Below the pieces are notes generated by a model. That model saw nothing but the letters and a program-made list of their open reading frames with translations, ran no database searches and was not told the origin of the DNA. Positions 1-8,465 of a stretch of 64,000 nucleotides of DNA are shown here, piece after piece. A program made the position numbers and the translations under genes. Origin of the DNA: Haloferax mucosum ATCC BAA-1512. Its GTDB lineage: Archaea > Halobacteriota > Halobacteria > Halobacteriales > Haloferacaceae. Positions within the stretch are counted from its first letter, which is position 1. Every line of letters begins with the position of its first letter. The stretch is taken from assembly GCF_000337815.1 (NCBI RefSeq), contig NZ_AOLN01000018.1, positions 620,001 to 684,000 of the forward strand. Direction: 5' to 3'.

Positions 1-24
1 GTCTCAGCCGTCAAAAAGATTGGT

Positions 25-1287
25 TCACGAGAAGTCGAAGATGTTCGCCTGCAACCCGGCGGCCATCGTCGATTTTCGCCGGAGGTCGCCGAGCGAGATG
101 GGGAGGTAGTCGGCCACGTCGCGGACGGCGTCACCGAACGTTTCGGCGGTCGCTTTCTCGCCTTCGAACGCGTGGCGGACCGCCTCTCTGACCTGCCAGA
201 CACCGACCGGTCCCCAGTAGTCGTCCGAGACGTGCCGCAAGACGAGCACTTTCGCCTGTCGGCCGCGGTCGTTGAGGTGTTCGAGAGCGCCGAGCCGCGA
301 AGCGTGGTACGCGCCGGCAGTCTCGTTGACGTATCCGCTTCTGCCGTCGTAGCCCTCGCGGTCGGCCGCGAGATACATCCCGGCTTCGGGGTCGGGGTTC
401 CAGACGCTTCCGGGAGCCTTCATCTCGACTAGTTCGAACTCCCAGCGACCCGGTGCGAGAATCACCCAAAAGGCGTTTCCGAGGAACTCGTTGCGATAGA
501 TTTCGACGCCATCGACGGACTCGGCGTGGCGAACCTGTCCTCGGAGATACTGTCCGAGGGTGTCGTCAACGGCGGTAATAGACCACCGCGTCGGAACGAG
601 ACGGCGTTGTTCTGTCTGTCCGAGCGCGCCCGCAGAGAGAATCGTGTTGATGTCGTACACGTCGAAGCCACGGCGATAGAGGTACGTCATCGCACCCTGT
701 GCGTTCCAGTCGTCGTCTTCGAGCGTCTTTTTCACCAACTTCGGGACGTGTGGGTTCTCCGCGAGGTCGGCAGAGCGGGCGCGGGCACGGGGACCGACCG
801 GCGTCGCCACGTCCGCGGCGCTGGCATCGAAGTCGAGGTCTGGCGTGTCGTCGAGACCGATTTCGACCGTTACGGGGCGGTCGGCGATGGCGACCTCGCG
901 TTGCGTCCCCAGAAACCCGTCCCACGAGTCAGCGACGTTCGTCACTTTCGTCCCCTGATTCGAGTTCAGAAGGGAGGTGCGCCGCTGGAACACGTCGTTG
1001 ATGCTCACGCCTTCGTCGTACCACGCGGCGCTCGTCTCGAATGCCGCGGCGTCGTCGTCGTGGCCGACGGGAGAGAGGATGCCCGTCGAGACGCGCGGAT
1101 AGTTCGAGCGCCCGACGAAAATCGACGGTGAGACGCCGCCGTAGAGGGAGTCGCCCTGCACCGTCTCCTCGAAGCGGTCCTGAAACGTTTCGAGGTGGTC
1201 GAGGATGCCGTAGGACTTCTCCTCGGCGAGACGCCGGCGCTCGGCGCGGTCGTCTCGCTCGATGTCCATGTACTCGTCGAGCCGCAT
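25..1287 (-). CDS. nreA: DNA repair protein NreA (PCNA-interacting)
   Basis: 420-residue archaeal Nre-family protein. Members take part in DNA damage repair and bind the sliding clamp PCNA. The C-terminus reads QANIFDF (residues 413-419), a good PIP-box-like motif one residue before the end, which is the family hallmark. I chose the ATG at 1287 (protein starts MRLDEYMD); the frame stays open 25 codons upstream, but that stretch is Pro/Arg-rich and unlike the acidic body. It is the first of two minus-strand genes at the window edge, with the TFB gene upstream. No zinc-binding cysteines were noticed. Family assignment is confident; the repair role is family knowledge. Confidence 0.9.
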   Translation of the reverse strand: MRLDEYMDIERDDRAERRRLAEEKSYGILDHLETFQDRFEETVQGDSLYGGVSPSIFVGRSNYPRVSTGILSPVGHDDDAAAFETSAAWYDEGVSINDVFQRRTSLLNSNQGTKVTNVADSWDGFLGTQREVAIADRPVTVEIGLDDTPDLDFDASAADVATPVGPRARARSADLAENPHVPKLVKKTLEDDDWNAQGAMTYLYRRGFDVYDINTILSAGALGQTEQRRLVPTRWSITAVDDTLGQYLRGQVRHAESVDGVEIYRNEFLGNAFWVILAPGRWEFELVEMKAPGSVWNPDPEAGMYLAADREGYDGRSGYVNETAGAYHASRLGALEHLNDRGRQAKVLVLRHVSDDYWGPVGVWQVREAVRHAFEGEKATAETFGDAVRDVADYLPISLGDLRRKSTMAAGLQANIFDFS

Positions 1288-1488
1288 TACCGAACGGTGG
1301 GGCGGCCGCGGGTATGAACCTTCGGCGATACAGTCGGGACGCTCGGAAGCGACGGCGCACAAAAGTCATCTCGGACGACTGGTCGCGGCCGAGCGCGTGC
1401 TGGCTACGAACCGGTCGGCCGTCACGCGAAACGAGTCGTACCGGGTCTCAGATGGTGGATGGGTGCGGTGTCCGCGTTCGGGGACACC

Positions 1489-2469
1489 TCAGGTGTGAAT
1501 GCCCATCGCTTCGATCTGTTCTTGGTAGCGGTTCCGGATGGTGACCTCGGTGACCTGCGCGACGTCCGCGACTTCGCGCTGAGTCTTTTTTTCGTTGCAG
1601 AGAAGCGAGGCCGCGTAGATTGCGGCGGCGGCGAACCCGGTCGGAGACTTCCCGGAGAGAAGTCCCTGTTCGGCCGTCGTCTCGATAATCTCGTTCGCTT
1701 TCGACTGGACCTCCTTCGAGAGGTCGAGTTCGGACGAAAATCGCGGGACGTACTTCTTCGGGTCGACCGGCCGCATCTCCAACCCAAGCTCCTGTGAGAT
1801 GTAGCGGTACGTTCGTCCGATCTCCTTTCGTTCGACACGCGATACCTCAGAGATCTCTTCGAGCGAGCGCGGAATCCCCTCTTTTCGACAGGCGGCGTAG
1901 AGCGCCGATGTGGCGACGCCCTCGATAGACCGCCCGCGAATCAGGTCTTCGTTGAGGGCGCGTCGGTAGATGACGGATGCGACCTCGCGTACCGACCGCG
2001 GTACGCCGAGTGCGGACGCCATCCGGTCGATTTCACTGAGTGCGAACTGGAGGTTTCGCTCGCCCGCGTCTTTCGTTCGAATTCGTTCCTGCCACTTTCG
2101 AAGCCGGTGCATCTGCGACCGCTTTTTCGACGAGATGGACCGACCGTAGGCGTCTTTGTCCTTCCAGTCGATGGTCGTCGTTAGCCCCTTGTCGTGCATC
2201 GTCTGCGTGGTCGGCGCACCCACGCGAGACTTCGACTGGCGTTCGGAGTGGTTGAACGCGCGCCACTCCGGTCCGGGGTCGATACGTTCTTCTTCGATGA
2301 TAATACCGGTCTCCTCGTGAATCAACTCGCCGTCGGCAGTTCTGACAACTTCCTCCGGGTCGAGGTTGTCGAGATCCACCTCGTCTTCCGATTTCTCGTC
2401 GTCTTGCGACTCGTCTCCCCATCGAGTCCGGTCGTTCTCACGCTCCCGCTGGCGGGTAGGCCGTTTCAT
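1489..2469 (-). CDS. tfb: Transcription initiation factor TFB paralogue lacking the zinc ribbon
   Basis: 326-residue archaeal TFIIB homologue that should bridge TBP-TATA DNA and RNA polymerase. The B-linker region is recognisable (GPEWRAF at 66-72, then SRVGAPTT), followed by two cyclin repeats (about 138-215 and 245-320) ending in a recognition helix (VTIRNRY). Where the N-terminal CxxC...CxxC ribbon should lie (about 33-58), all four cysteines are absent and the segment is acidic. The start is the ATG at 2469; upstream codons are non-haloarchaeal in composition. An AT-rich patch (TATATA) sits directly before the start codon, closer than usual for a box A. Divergent from rnhA. TFB identity is confident; the effect of losing the ribbon is inference. 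Confidence 0.92.
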   Translation of the reverse strand: MKRPTRQRERENDRTRWGDESQDDEKSEDEVDLDNLDPEEVVRTADGELIHEETGIIIEEERIDPGPEWRAFNHSERQSKSRVGAPTTQTMHDKGLTTTIDWKDKDAYGRSISSKKRSQMHRLRKWQERIRTKDAGERNLQFALSEIDRMASALGVPRSVREVASVIYRRALNEDLIRGRSIEGVATSALYAACRKEGIPRSLEEISEVSRVERKEIGRTYRYISQELGLEMRPVDPKKYVPRFSSELDLSKEVQSKANEIIETTAEQGLLSGKSPTGFAAAAIYAASLLCNEKKTQREVADVAQVTEVTIRNRYQEQIEAMGIHT

Positions 2470-2579
2470 CGCATTTATATATTGTCTATTTCCACACACT
2501 TGAAACTTTTCTCGGGGGTTCGTGAGTTGTTCATCTTCCGAAAGGACGGCGAACGGAGCGCCTATACCGAATCCACAGT

Positions 2580-2587
2580 GAGGTGAT
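2580..2587 (+). promoter_or_regulatory. Shine-Dalgarno for rnhA
   Basis: GAGGTGAT ends three bases before the rnhA ATG at 2591. It is a strong match to the 16S tail and stands out because most starts in this window look leaderless. It supports the ATG at 2591 as the real start. Confidence 0.6.
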
Positions 2588-2590
2588 AGT

Positions 2591-3184
2591 ATGCCGACCG
2601 TCGAGTGCGACCCAGACGAAGCGCGACGACGACTCGAAGAGGCGGGCATCGCGGTATCGCCCGGCAACACAGAACACGAGCGCTGGCGCGCGGAGCGAGA
2701 CGACGCGAGCGCAGTCGCCTACGATGGAAAAGTCGTCGTGCAGGGGTCGAGACCGACCGACCTGCTTGCCGTGCTCCAACCCAAAGGCGGGCGCGCACAC
2801 GTGTACTTCGACGGTGCAAGCCGTGGGAACCCCGGTCCGGCGGCGATTGGGTGGGCTATCGTGACGAACAACGGAATCGTCGCCGAAGGGTCGAAACGAA
2901 TCGGGGAGACGACGAACAACCGTGCCGAGTACGAAGCCCTGATAGCGGCGCTCTCGGCGGCCGCAGAGTACGGATACGACGAGGTTGACGTTCGCGGTGA
3001 TTCGCAACTCATCGTCAAGCAGGTCCGCGGCGAGTGGAAGACAAACGACCCCGGACTGCGGGAACGCCGCGTCAAAGCGCGCGAACTCCTCGACAGGTTC
3101 GACCGCTGGTCGCTGGAACACGTCCCACGAGAGATAAACGACCGCGCGGACACCTTAGCTAACGAGGCTCTCGACGATGCCTGA
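2591..3184 (+). CDS. rnhA: Ribonuclease HI with N-terminal extension
   Basis: 197-residue type 1 RNase H that cleaves the RNA strand of RNA-DNA hybrids. The C-terminal domain (about 68-197) carries the four acidic catalytic residues in family context: D74 (YFDGAS), E113 (NNRAEYEAL), D137 (VRGDSQLI) and D187 ([12 protein letters not shown]). Residues 1-65 form a separate extension with a YDGKVVVQG segment that recalls the N-terminal domain of RNase HIII; that resemblance is from pattern memory only. The start is supported by a Shine-Dalgarno. The stop overlaps the next gene by 8 bases, so the two are co-translated. Confidence 0.93.
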   Translation: MPTVECDPDEARRRLEEAGIAVSPGNTEHERWRAERDDASAVAYDGKVVVQGSRPTDLLAVLQPKGGRAHVYFDGASRGNPGPAAIGWAIVTNNGIVAEGSKRIGETTNNRAEYEALIAALSAAAEYGYDEVDVRGDSQLIVKQVRGEWKTNDPGLRERRVKARELLDRFDRWSLEHVPREINDRADTLANEALDDA

Positions 3185-3737
3185 GTCAGAACTCCCTGAA
3201 GACGTGTGCGAGGAAGCGACGCGGTTGACCCGCCTCGCGCGCGATGCGGTAGACCCCGACGAGCGCGAGACGTACCGGTCGGCCCGCGACGACCTCGTCG
3301 GCGAGTACGACTTCGTCGCGCGCGTCCGCGACGAAGACGCCGTACTCGTGTTGCACCCCGCAGAGTGGGTCGATGCCGACGGAACCGTCACGCCGGCGGA
3401 GATCGATAATATCGACAGAGGTGTCGAACAGCCACTGTCGGGGACCGGAGAGGAACACGAGTGGGACGCAGTCGAAGAACACAACGCACGCCTCGTTGCG
3501 GTCGTCGCCGAAGAACACGGCGCGGACCACGCCGCGAACGCGCGTTCGTTCGCCGATTTCCTCGGGAATCACTACGTGCGCCGTATCGAGACGGCTGGCG
3601 CTCCCGAAGTGCGTGAGTTCGTCGAAGAATATTATCCACGCAATGCGTGGCCGACCGCCGAACAGCGGTCGATACTTTCGGAATCGCTCACGTTGCTCTT
3701 CGACGCCGCAGACGCCGAAGTGCCCGAATACAACTGA
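3177..3737 (+). CDS. rnhA-operon conserved haloarchaeal protein
   Basis: 186-residue acidic soluble protein of unknown function. Its start overlaps the end of rnhA by 8 bases, so the two genes form a translationally coupled operon. I see no membrane segments, metal motifs or known catalytic signature; the N-terminal half is rich in Asp/Glu/Arg helices and the protein ends VPEYN. I recognise it only as the protein that habitually follows rnhA in haloarchaea. A role in hybrid processing would be guilt by association. Confidence 0.8.
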   Translation: MPESELPEDVCEEATRLTRLARDAVDPDERETYRSARDDLVGEYDFVARVRDEDAVLVLHPAEWVDADGTVTPAEIDNIDRGVEQPLSGTGEEHEWDAVEEHNARLVAVVAEEHGADHAANARSFADFLGNHYVRRIETAGAPEVREFVEEYYPRNAWPTAEQRSILSESLTLLFDAADAEVPEYN

Positions 3738-3773
3738 ACGAATTCCGCGGTTCGTGCGGATTCTATCGCGCGA

Positions 3774-4133
3774 TTACAGCTTTGCGTCGATGAGGTCCGA
3801 AACCATCTCGGCGCGCTCGTCGTCGGTGACGAACTTCGAGAGCATCCAGTCGAAGCGGTCGAGGACGGCTTCGAGACCGGTCTCGGTCAGTTCGTACTGG
3901 TTCGTCCGCTTGTCGAGTTCGCTCTTTTCGACGAGGTCCATCTCGACGAGGTCGTCGAGGTTGGGGTACAGACGCCCGTGGTTGACTTCGGTGTCGTAGT
4001 ACTCTTCGAGGTGGCGTTTGATAGCCAGACCGTACATCGGTTCTTCTGCCAGGATGACTAGGATATTCTGCTGGAACGCGGTGAGGTCCCGAGTCGCACC
4101 GGATTCACTGCCAATTGTTTGTGCCTCTGACAT
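3774..4133 (-). CDS. PadR-family transcriptional regulator
   Basis: 119-residue winged-helix regulator. The PadR core is clear: LTAFQQNILVILAEEPMYG, then a short helix, HGRLYPNLDDLVE and the wing with ELTETG (about 15-90). The family usually represses neighbouring or own promoters as dimers; the ligand is unknown. It is preceded by a well-placed TATA box (4156-4164), suggesting a leaderless transcript. It lies divergent from ppa across a 334-base AT-richer gap that could hold its operator. Family confident, target unknown. Confidence 0.88.
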   Translation of the reverse strand: MSEAQTIGSESGATRDLTAFQQNILVILAEEPMYGLAIKRHLEEYYDTEVNHGRLYPNLDDLVEMDLVEKSELDKRTNQYELTETGLEAVLDRFDWMLSKFVTDDERAEMVSDLIDAKL

Positions 4134-4155
4134 ACATGTGGAAATGTCATCCGTC

Positions 4156-4164
4156 TATTTAAAC
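4156..4164 (-). promoter_or_regulatory. TATA box of the PadR gene
   Basis: On the minus strand the site reads GTTTAAATA, centred about 27 bases upstream of the ATG at 4133. This is the spacing expected for a leaderless archaeal transcript. Confidence 0.65.
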
Positions 4165-4467
4165 TTTGTCAACTTCCAGTCTGTTTGGCGCATTCTGACG
4201 TGGATTTGAGTCCCGAAATCAAGCTCTGAGCCGATAAGTAAGCCGAATAGCAAGTGGTATTACTAAGTGATGTATACCTGCAAATTCGGTCTCGTCCACC
4301 ACGAGCATACTCGGAGAACACCACGGGCATATTTGGGTATTTGTTAGAGAACCTCCAAAGAATACCTCCAATCACGGAGGGGTTCCGTAGGTCGGTTGGT
4401 GGGATACTACCGTCACTCAGAGAGCAATGCCGAAAGGACTTTTGCCTGCATCGAGGATGGGTTCGGT
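4165..4467. other. AT-richer intergenic region between padR-type gene and ppa
   Basis: This divergent intergenic stretch has no credible gene: open frames in it lack the GC-rich third positions seen nearby. It contains small symmetric elements, GGTAT...ATACC at 4256-4278 and CCTCC-AATCAC-GGAGG at 4366-4381. A pyrimidine-rich box at about 4440-4447, some 27 bases before the ppa ATG, is the likely ppa promoter. Confidence 0.4.
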
Positions 4468-5001
4468 ATGGCGAATCTCTGGGAAGATATGGAGACCGGT
4501 CCCGACGCACCGGACGAAATCTACGCAGTTGTCGAGTGCCTCAAAGGCGAGCGCAACAAGTACGAGTACGACAAGGACATCCCCGGCGTCGTGCTCGACC
4601 GCGTGCTTCACTCCAACGTCCACTACCCGTCCGACTACGGGTTCATGCCGCGGACGTACTACGACGACGAAGACCCCTTCGACGTGCTCGTCCTCGTCGA
4701 AGACCAGACGTTCCCCGGTTGCGTCATCGAAGCCCGCCCCGTCGCCCTCATGAAGATGGACGACGACGGCGAGCAGGACGACAAGGTCATCGCCGTCCCC
4801 ACCGAGGACCCGCGTTACGACCACATCGAGGACCTCGAAGACATCCCACAGCAGAGGCTCGACGAGATTGACGAGTTCTTCTCGACGTACAAGAATCTCG
4901 AAGCGGGCAAGGAAGTCGAGACCCTCGGCTGGGAGGACAAGCAGGCCGCGAAGGACGCCATCGAACACGCGATGGACCTCTACGAAGAGTACTTCGCGTA
5001 A
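4468..5001 (+). CDS. ppa: Inorganic pyrophosphatase
   Basis: 177-residue cytoplasmic family I pyrophosphatase that hydrolyses PPi and pulls nucleotide- and aminoacyl-forming reactions forward. The active-site signature DEDPFDV is at 67-73, with the upstream SDYGFMPRTYY segment and Asp-rich metal sites typical of the family. The start at 4468 (MANLWEDM) fits family length; the frame extends upstream only into non-coding-like sequence. Single gene, divergent from the PadR regulator. Confident. Confidence 0.96.
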   Translation: MANLWEDMETGPDAPDEIYAVVECLKGERNKYEYDKDIPGVVLDRVLHSNVHYPSDYGFMPRTYYDDEDPFDVLVLVEDQTFPGCVIEARPVALMKMDDDGEQDDKVIAVPTEDPRYDHIEDLEDIPQQRLDEIDEFFSTYKNLEAGKEVETLGWEDKQAAKDAIEHAMDLYEEYFA

Positions 5002-5335
5002 GCGACACTCACGACACTTCTTTGCGACGTGGTCGAACACCGCGGAGCGGCGGCACTCGAAGACAGCGCTCGGTCGTAGAATCAAAAAATCGGTCCGCGC
5101 TCGTTCGTTTGTCCACTGCTCGACATCTACCGCAGTTTCACCACTGCCGTTCACTGCCCCTCGTCCACCTACACCTCACCATCGACTCTTCGTCTACCCA
5201 CCGTCATCCGCCCGTCAAAGGCGAATCGCAAGACAGAGACCAACTGGATACACACTGGTTATCCTCACCGTATCATCCGATGAATTATGCGCATGGGTAA
5301 TTATTAGTCAGTCTGTGGGCTACGTAGAGTTGAGT
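5002..5335. other. Intergenic region downstream of ppa
   Basis: A pyrimidine-rich stretch with no frame showing haloarchaeal codon bias. TAATTATTAG at about 5299-5308 lies roughly 30 bases before the small gene at 5336 and is its probable promoter. I see nothing else that can be supported. Confidence 0.35.
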
Positions 5336-5452
5336 ATGGCAGCCAAGCAACCCCGCCTCGGGATACAACACCCGACCGTCGTTCCGACGAACTTCACGCC
5401 CGCCGAGAACGCGGACGCAGACGCCGACGAAGAGCGCGTCAAAGACGCGTAA
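5336..5452 (+). CDS. Small 38-residue haloarchaeal protein
   Basis: A 38-residue frame starting MAAKQPRLGIQH and ending DEERVKDA. The third codon positions are almost all G or C and the C-terminal half is Asp/Glu/Ala-rich, both typical of expressed haloarchaeal genes. An AT-rich box lies about 30 bases upstream. No domain or function is recognised. It is probably real on codon use, but it is short enough to be chance. Confidence 0.5.
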   Translation: MAAKQPRLGIQHPTVVPTNFTPAENADADADEERVKDA

Positions 5453-5741
5453 CGAGGATTTTATCGCACGCACACCGAGCAACAGCGGCCGCGCCGTCCA
5501 GAGGAAAGCGGTTAGAGGACAGTTGGTAGGCGGACGTTTTCAGACGACGGTGTCAGAGAATACGTTCCAAACCGAGCGCGTAGACCGCATGCAACGACAG
5601 CGTGAGGGTGTTCCCCGCAGTAACGGCTGTTTCACGGGATTTGTCGAGGATTCGACTCGCGTAGCGTCTCGGCGGAGCGCACTCGGCTACGGGTTGGCAT
5701 CGACCGAAGGTGTGTACACGTCGCGCTCGTGAGGGAACCCC
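5453..5741. other. Intergenic region before the rhomboid gene
   Basis: No supported gene. An open frame at 5523-5732 (+) has mixed codon use and no recognisable features, so it is not called. The rhomboid promoter follows at 5741. Confidence 0.35.
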
Positions 5742-5749
5742 TTTTTATC
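5741..5749 (+). promoter_or_regulatory. TATA box of the rhomboid-nfi operon
   Basis: CTTTTTATC is centred about 26 bases before the ATG at 5772. It supports that start over the TTG two codons earlier and implies a leaderless mRNA. Confidence 0.6.
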
Positions 5750-5771
5750 TCGCCGCCGTAAGGCGTTGGTA

Positions 5772-6695
5772 ATGGCTATCTGCGACGTGTGCGGTAAAGA
5801 CGAGAGTCTGCCGTACCGATGTTCGCGGTGCGGCGGGACGTTCTGTTCTGAGCACCGTCTCCCGGAGAACCACAACTGTTCCGGACTAGCAGACTGGGAC
5901 GACCCAGTCGGGGTCTTTTCGAGTGACTTCGACGACTCCGTAACGACAGAACGCACAAGCGGTGGTGGCATCCTCGACTCTGTCGTGGGAACCGGTGGAC
6001 TCCTCGGCTACTTCCGCGGGAACATGGCATACCTGTTCTTGGGACTGATGTGGCTCACGTTCGCGCTGGAGTGGGCAGTCATCCTCGGCACGAGAGCCGG
6101 AATACTCCCCCGAGGAACGTTCGGGATGCTGTTCACGCTGAGTTCGTCGAATCCGCTCTTCGTCTGGACGTGGGTCACGTCAGTGTTCTCACACGACCCA
6201 GGGTTTTTCTTCCACATCGTGGGGAACAGTATCGTCCTATACTTCTTCGGTCCCCCCGTCGAACGCTACATCGGGTCGCGGAATTTCGCCGCTCTGTTCG
6301 TCGTCTCCGGGGTGCTCGCGGGGCTGTCACACATCGGGAGCGCTCTCATCCTGTCGCCAGGGAGCCTCACAGCGGTGCTCGGTGCGTCCGGTGCCGTCTT
6401 CGCCATTCTCGGCGTTCTCACGGTTCTCAATCCCAGCCTTCGAATCTATCTATACTTCGTGATTCCAATCCCACTGTGGCTGTTTACCTTCGGCTTCGCG
6501 GCCCTCTCGCTCGTGTTCTTCCTCTCGCCCGACTCCGCCGCGTCGGTCGGACAGGGGAACGTCGCCCACTTCGCGCACCTCGTCGGTCTCGTCATCGGTC
6601 TCCTGTACGGCCAGCGAGTGAAGGGGAAACGGAGCGTTCCCAATCAGATGTCGTTCGGCGGCCGTCGCGGCGGTCCCGGTCGCGGGCGATTCTGA
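5772..6695 (+). CDS. Rhomboid intramembrane protease with AN1-type zinc finger
   Basis: 307-residue membrane protein. Residues 4-36 form an AN1-like zinc finger (C4, C7, C17, C20, C25, H28, H34, C36). A linker leads to about six membrane segments from residue 85 to 280. The rhomboid catalytic pair is visible: S206 in GASGA and H269 in AHFAHLVG, with the HIVGN helix (N152) contributing the oxyanion site. The C-terminal tail is Gly/Arg-rich. Such enzymes cut membrane proteins within the bilayer; the finger suggests recruitment or sensing on the cytoplasmic side. One base separates it from nfi, so they are an operon. Substrate unknown. Confidence 0.88.
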   Translation: MAICDVCGKDESLPYRCSRCGGTFCSEHRLPENHNCSGLADWDDPVGVFSSDFDDSVTTERTSGGGILDSVVGTGGLLGYFRGNMAYLFLGLMWLTFALEWAVILGTRAGILPRGTFGMLFTLSSSNPLFVWTWVTSVFSHDPGFFFHIVGNSIVLYFFGPPVERYIGSRNFAALFVVSGVLAGLSHIGSALILSPGSLTAVLGASGAVFAILGVLTVLNPSLRIYLYFVIPIPLWLFTFGFAALSLVFFLSPDSAASVGQGNVAHFAHLVGLVIGLLYGQRVKGKRSVPNQMSFGGRRGGPGRGRF

Positions 6696-6696
6696 G

Positions 6697-7494
6697 ATGC
6701 GACAGGTCAATCCCGAGTTCGCTCCGCGCGCCGGTCTCTCACGCGCGGAGATGGAGTCGCTCCAGCGCCGCGTCGCCGAGCGCGCCGTCTTCGAAGACGA
6801 CCTCGGATTCGACCCGGCGAGCGTGTCCCTCGGCACTCCCAAAAACGCGACGCTCTCGGGAGGGACCGACGTTCCTCTCGTCGCCGGTATCGACCAGTCG
6901 TTTCTCGACGACCGCGCGCTGAGCGCCGTCGTCGTCCTCCGCGGCGACGAAGTGGTCGAGCGCGTTCACGCCGTCACGGAACTCGACTTGCCGTACATCC
7001 CCGGATTGCTCTCGTTCCGCGAGGGCGGTCCCATCCTCGACGCGCTGGCCAAGCTCGAACACGACCCTGACCTCCTCGTCTTCGACGGGTCGGGCCGCAT
7101 CCACTTCCGACAGGCGGGCCTTGCCACGCATCTCGGTGTCATCTGCGACGTGCCGAGCATCGGCGTCGCCAAGTCGTTGCTCTGTGGCACCCCCGACGAA
7201 GCTGTCGATGGCAGACCGGAAGGGTGGCACACGCCGATTCGAGCCGACGGAGACGTCGATTCTGTCGGTGGGCACTCCGCGACCGCCGAGACGACACTCG
7301 GCTACGCCTTCCAGTCGCGGCAGTACGACTCGCGGCCAATCGTGAACCCACTGTACGTCAGCCCCGGCCACCGCGTCGCGGCCGAAACCGCGGTGCATCT
7401 CGTGTCGAACCTCTCGGGTGGGTACAAACTCCCTGAGCCGACGCGGCTTGCCGACGCCTACGCGGACGAGGCGAAAGCTCAGTACGAAGACTGA
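6697..7494 (+). CDS. nfi: Endonuclease V (deaminated-base repair)
   Basis: 265-residue repair nuclease that nicks DNA 3' to deoxyinosine. Family landmarks are present: D66 in GIDQSF, the PYIP wedge (99-102), E109, D130 in FDGSGRIH, H136 and K159. The N-terminal 45 residues and a Gly/Asp stretch near 190-210 are longer than in bacterial enzymes. It starts one base after the rhomboid stop, hence co-transcribed. Confident. Confidence 0.94.
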   Translation: MRQVNPEFAPRAGLSRAEMESLQRRVAERAVFEDDLGFDPASVSLGTPKNATLSGGTDVPLVAGIDQSFLDDRALSAVVVLRGDEVVERVHAVTELDLPYIPGLLSFREGGPILDALAKLEHDPDLLVFDGSGRIHFRQAGLATHLGVICDVPSIGVAKSLLCGTPDEAVDGRPEGWHTPIRADGDVDSVGGHSATAETTLGYAFQSRQYDSRPIVNPLYVSPGHRVAAETAVHLVSNLSGGYKLPEPTRLADAYADEAKAQYED

Positions 7495-7592
7495 GCCACT
7501 GCACCGCCAGTAGACCCGCGTTCTGCGCTGTTCGACATTCCTTTTCGTGGCGAACCGCGTACACTTAACAGCGCGGGGACCGACCTACCGAC

Positions 7593-8438
7593 GTGCATCA
7601 AAAGACGGTCCTCATCACCGGTTGCTCCTCGGGTGTCGGGCGCGCCACGGCGCTCGATTTCCTCGACGAGGAGTGGGAGGTCTACGCCACCGCCCGCAAC
7701 CCGGCAGACATCGAGACGCTGGGCGAGCGCGGCGCGAACATTGCGACGCTCGACGTGACCGACCACGGGGACGTAACACGCGTCGTTGACCGCATCATCG
7801 ACGAGGAAGGCCGCATCGACTGTCTCGTCAACAACGCCGGATACGGGCAGTTCGGTCCCATCGAAGACGTGCCGACCGAGATGGTTCACGACCAGTTCGA
7901 CGTGAACGTCTACGGGCCGCACCGACTCACGCGCGCCGTGTTGCCCCACATGCGCTCGCAGGGCGACGGCACCATCGTCAACGTCTCCAGCGTCGCCGGC
8001 CGCATCTCGTTCCCCGGCGGCGGCGTCTACTCGGGGTCGAAATTCGCGCTCGAAGCGATGACTGACGCGCTCCGCGCTGAGGTCGAAGCATACGACATCG
8101 ACGCCGTTCTCGTCGAACCCGGCCCGGTCGAGACGAAGTTCAACCAACGCGTCGAAGCGGAAGTAAACGGTAACGGCGAGGACAAAGACGGTATCGAACG
8201 CTCCGGTGCGTACGAAGCCGTCTACAAACTGTTCGAAGACTCACAGGCGCTCGGCGGTGGCGGTCCCGGTGCGATTCCGCCAGAGCGAGTCGCAGAAGAC
8301 ATCCTCAACGCCGCGAGTTCGACCAAGCCGAAACCGCGCTACCAACCTGGAACCGTCGCCCGCGTCGGAGTTCTCGGGCGATTCATCCCCGATTCGTGGC
8401 GCGACGCGCTCTTTGGGTTCGCACGAAAACTCCCGTAG
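7593..8438 (+). CDS. Short-chain dehydrogenase/reductase
   Basis: 281-residue classical SDR. It shows the nucleotide-binding TGCSSGVG (9-16), NNAG (80-83), catalytic S133, Y146 and K150 (YSGSK) and PGPVET after the active site. The start is GTG at 7593, supported by an ACTTAA box about 27 bases upstream and by the motif lying immediately after the N-terminus. The C-terminal third resembles SDRs acting on retinol- or steroid-like substrates, but the substrate cannot be read from sequence. Single gene, convergent with the ATPase that follows. Confidence 0.9.
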   Translation: MHQKTVLITGCSSGVGRATALDFLDEEWEVYATARNPADIETLGERGANIATLDVTDHGDVTRVVDRIIDEEGRIDCLVNNAGYGQFGPIEDVPTEMVHDQFDVNVYGPHRLTRAVLPHMRSQGDGTIVNVSSVAGRISFPGGGVYSGSKFALEAMTDALRAEVEAYDIDAVLVEPGPVETKFNQRVEAEVNGNGEDKDGIERSGAYEAVYKLFEDSQALGGGGPGAIPPERVAEDILNAASSTKPKPRYQPGTVARVGVLGRFIPDSWRDALFGFARKLP

Positions 8439-8465
8439 CAGAGCCGAATTGTATCGACAGTGTCG

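Noticed and set aside
25-1362. Longer NreA start at 1362
   Set aside because: The added 25 residues are basic and Pro-rich, unlike the acidic body; the ATG at 1287 fits better.
5523-5732. 69-residue frame before the rhomboid gene
   Set aside because: Mixed third-position composition and no motif; a better-supported promoter lies after it.
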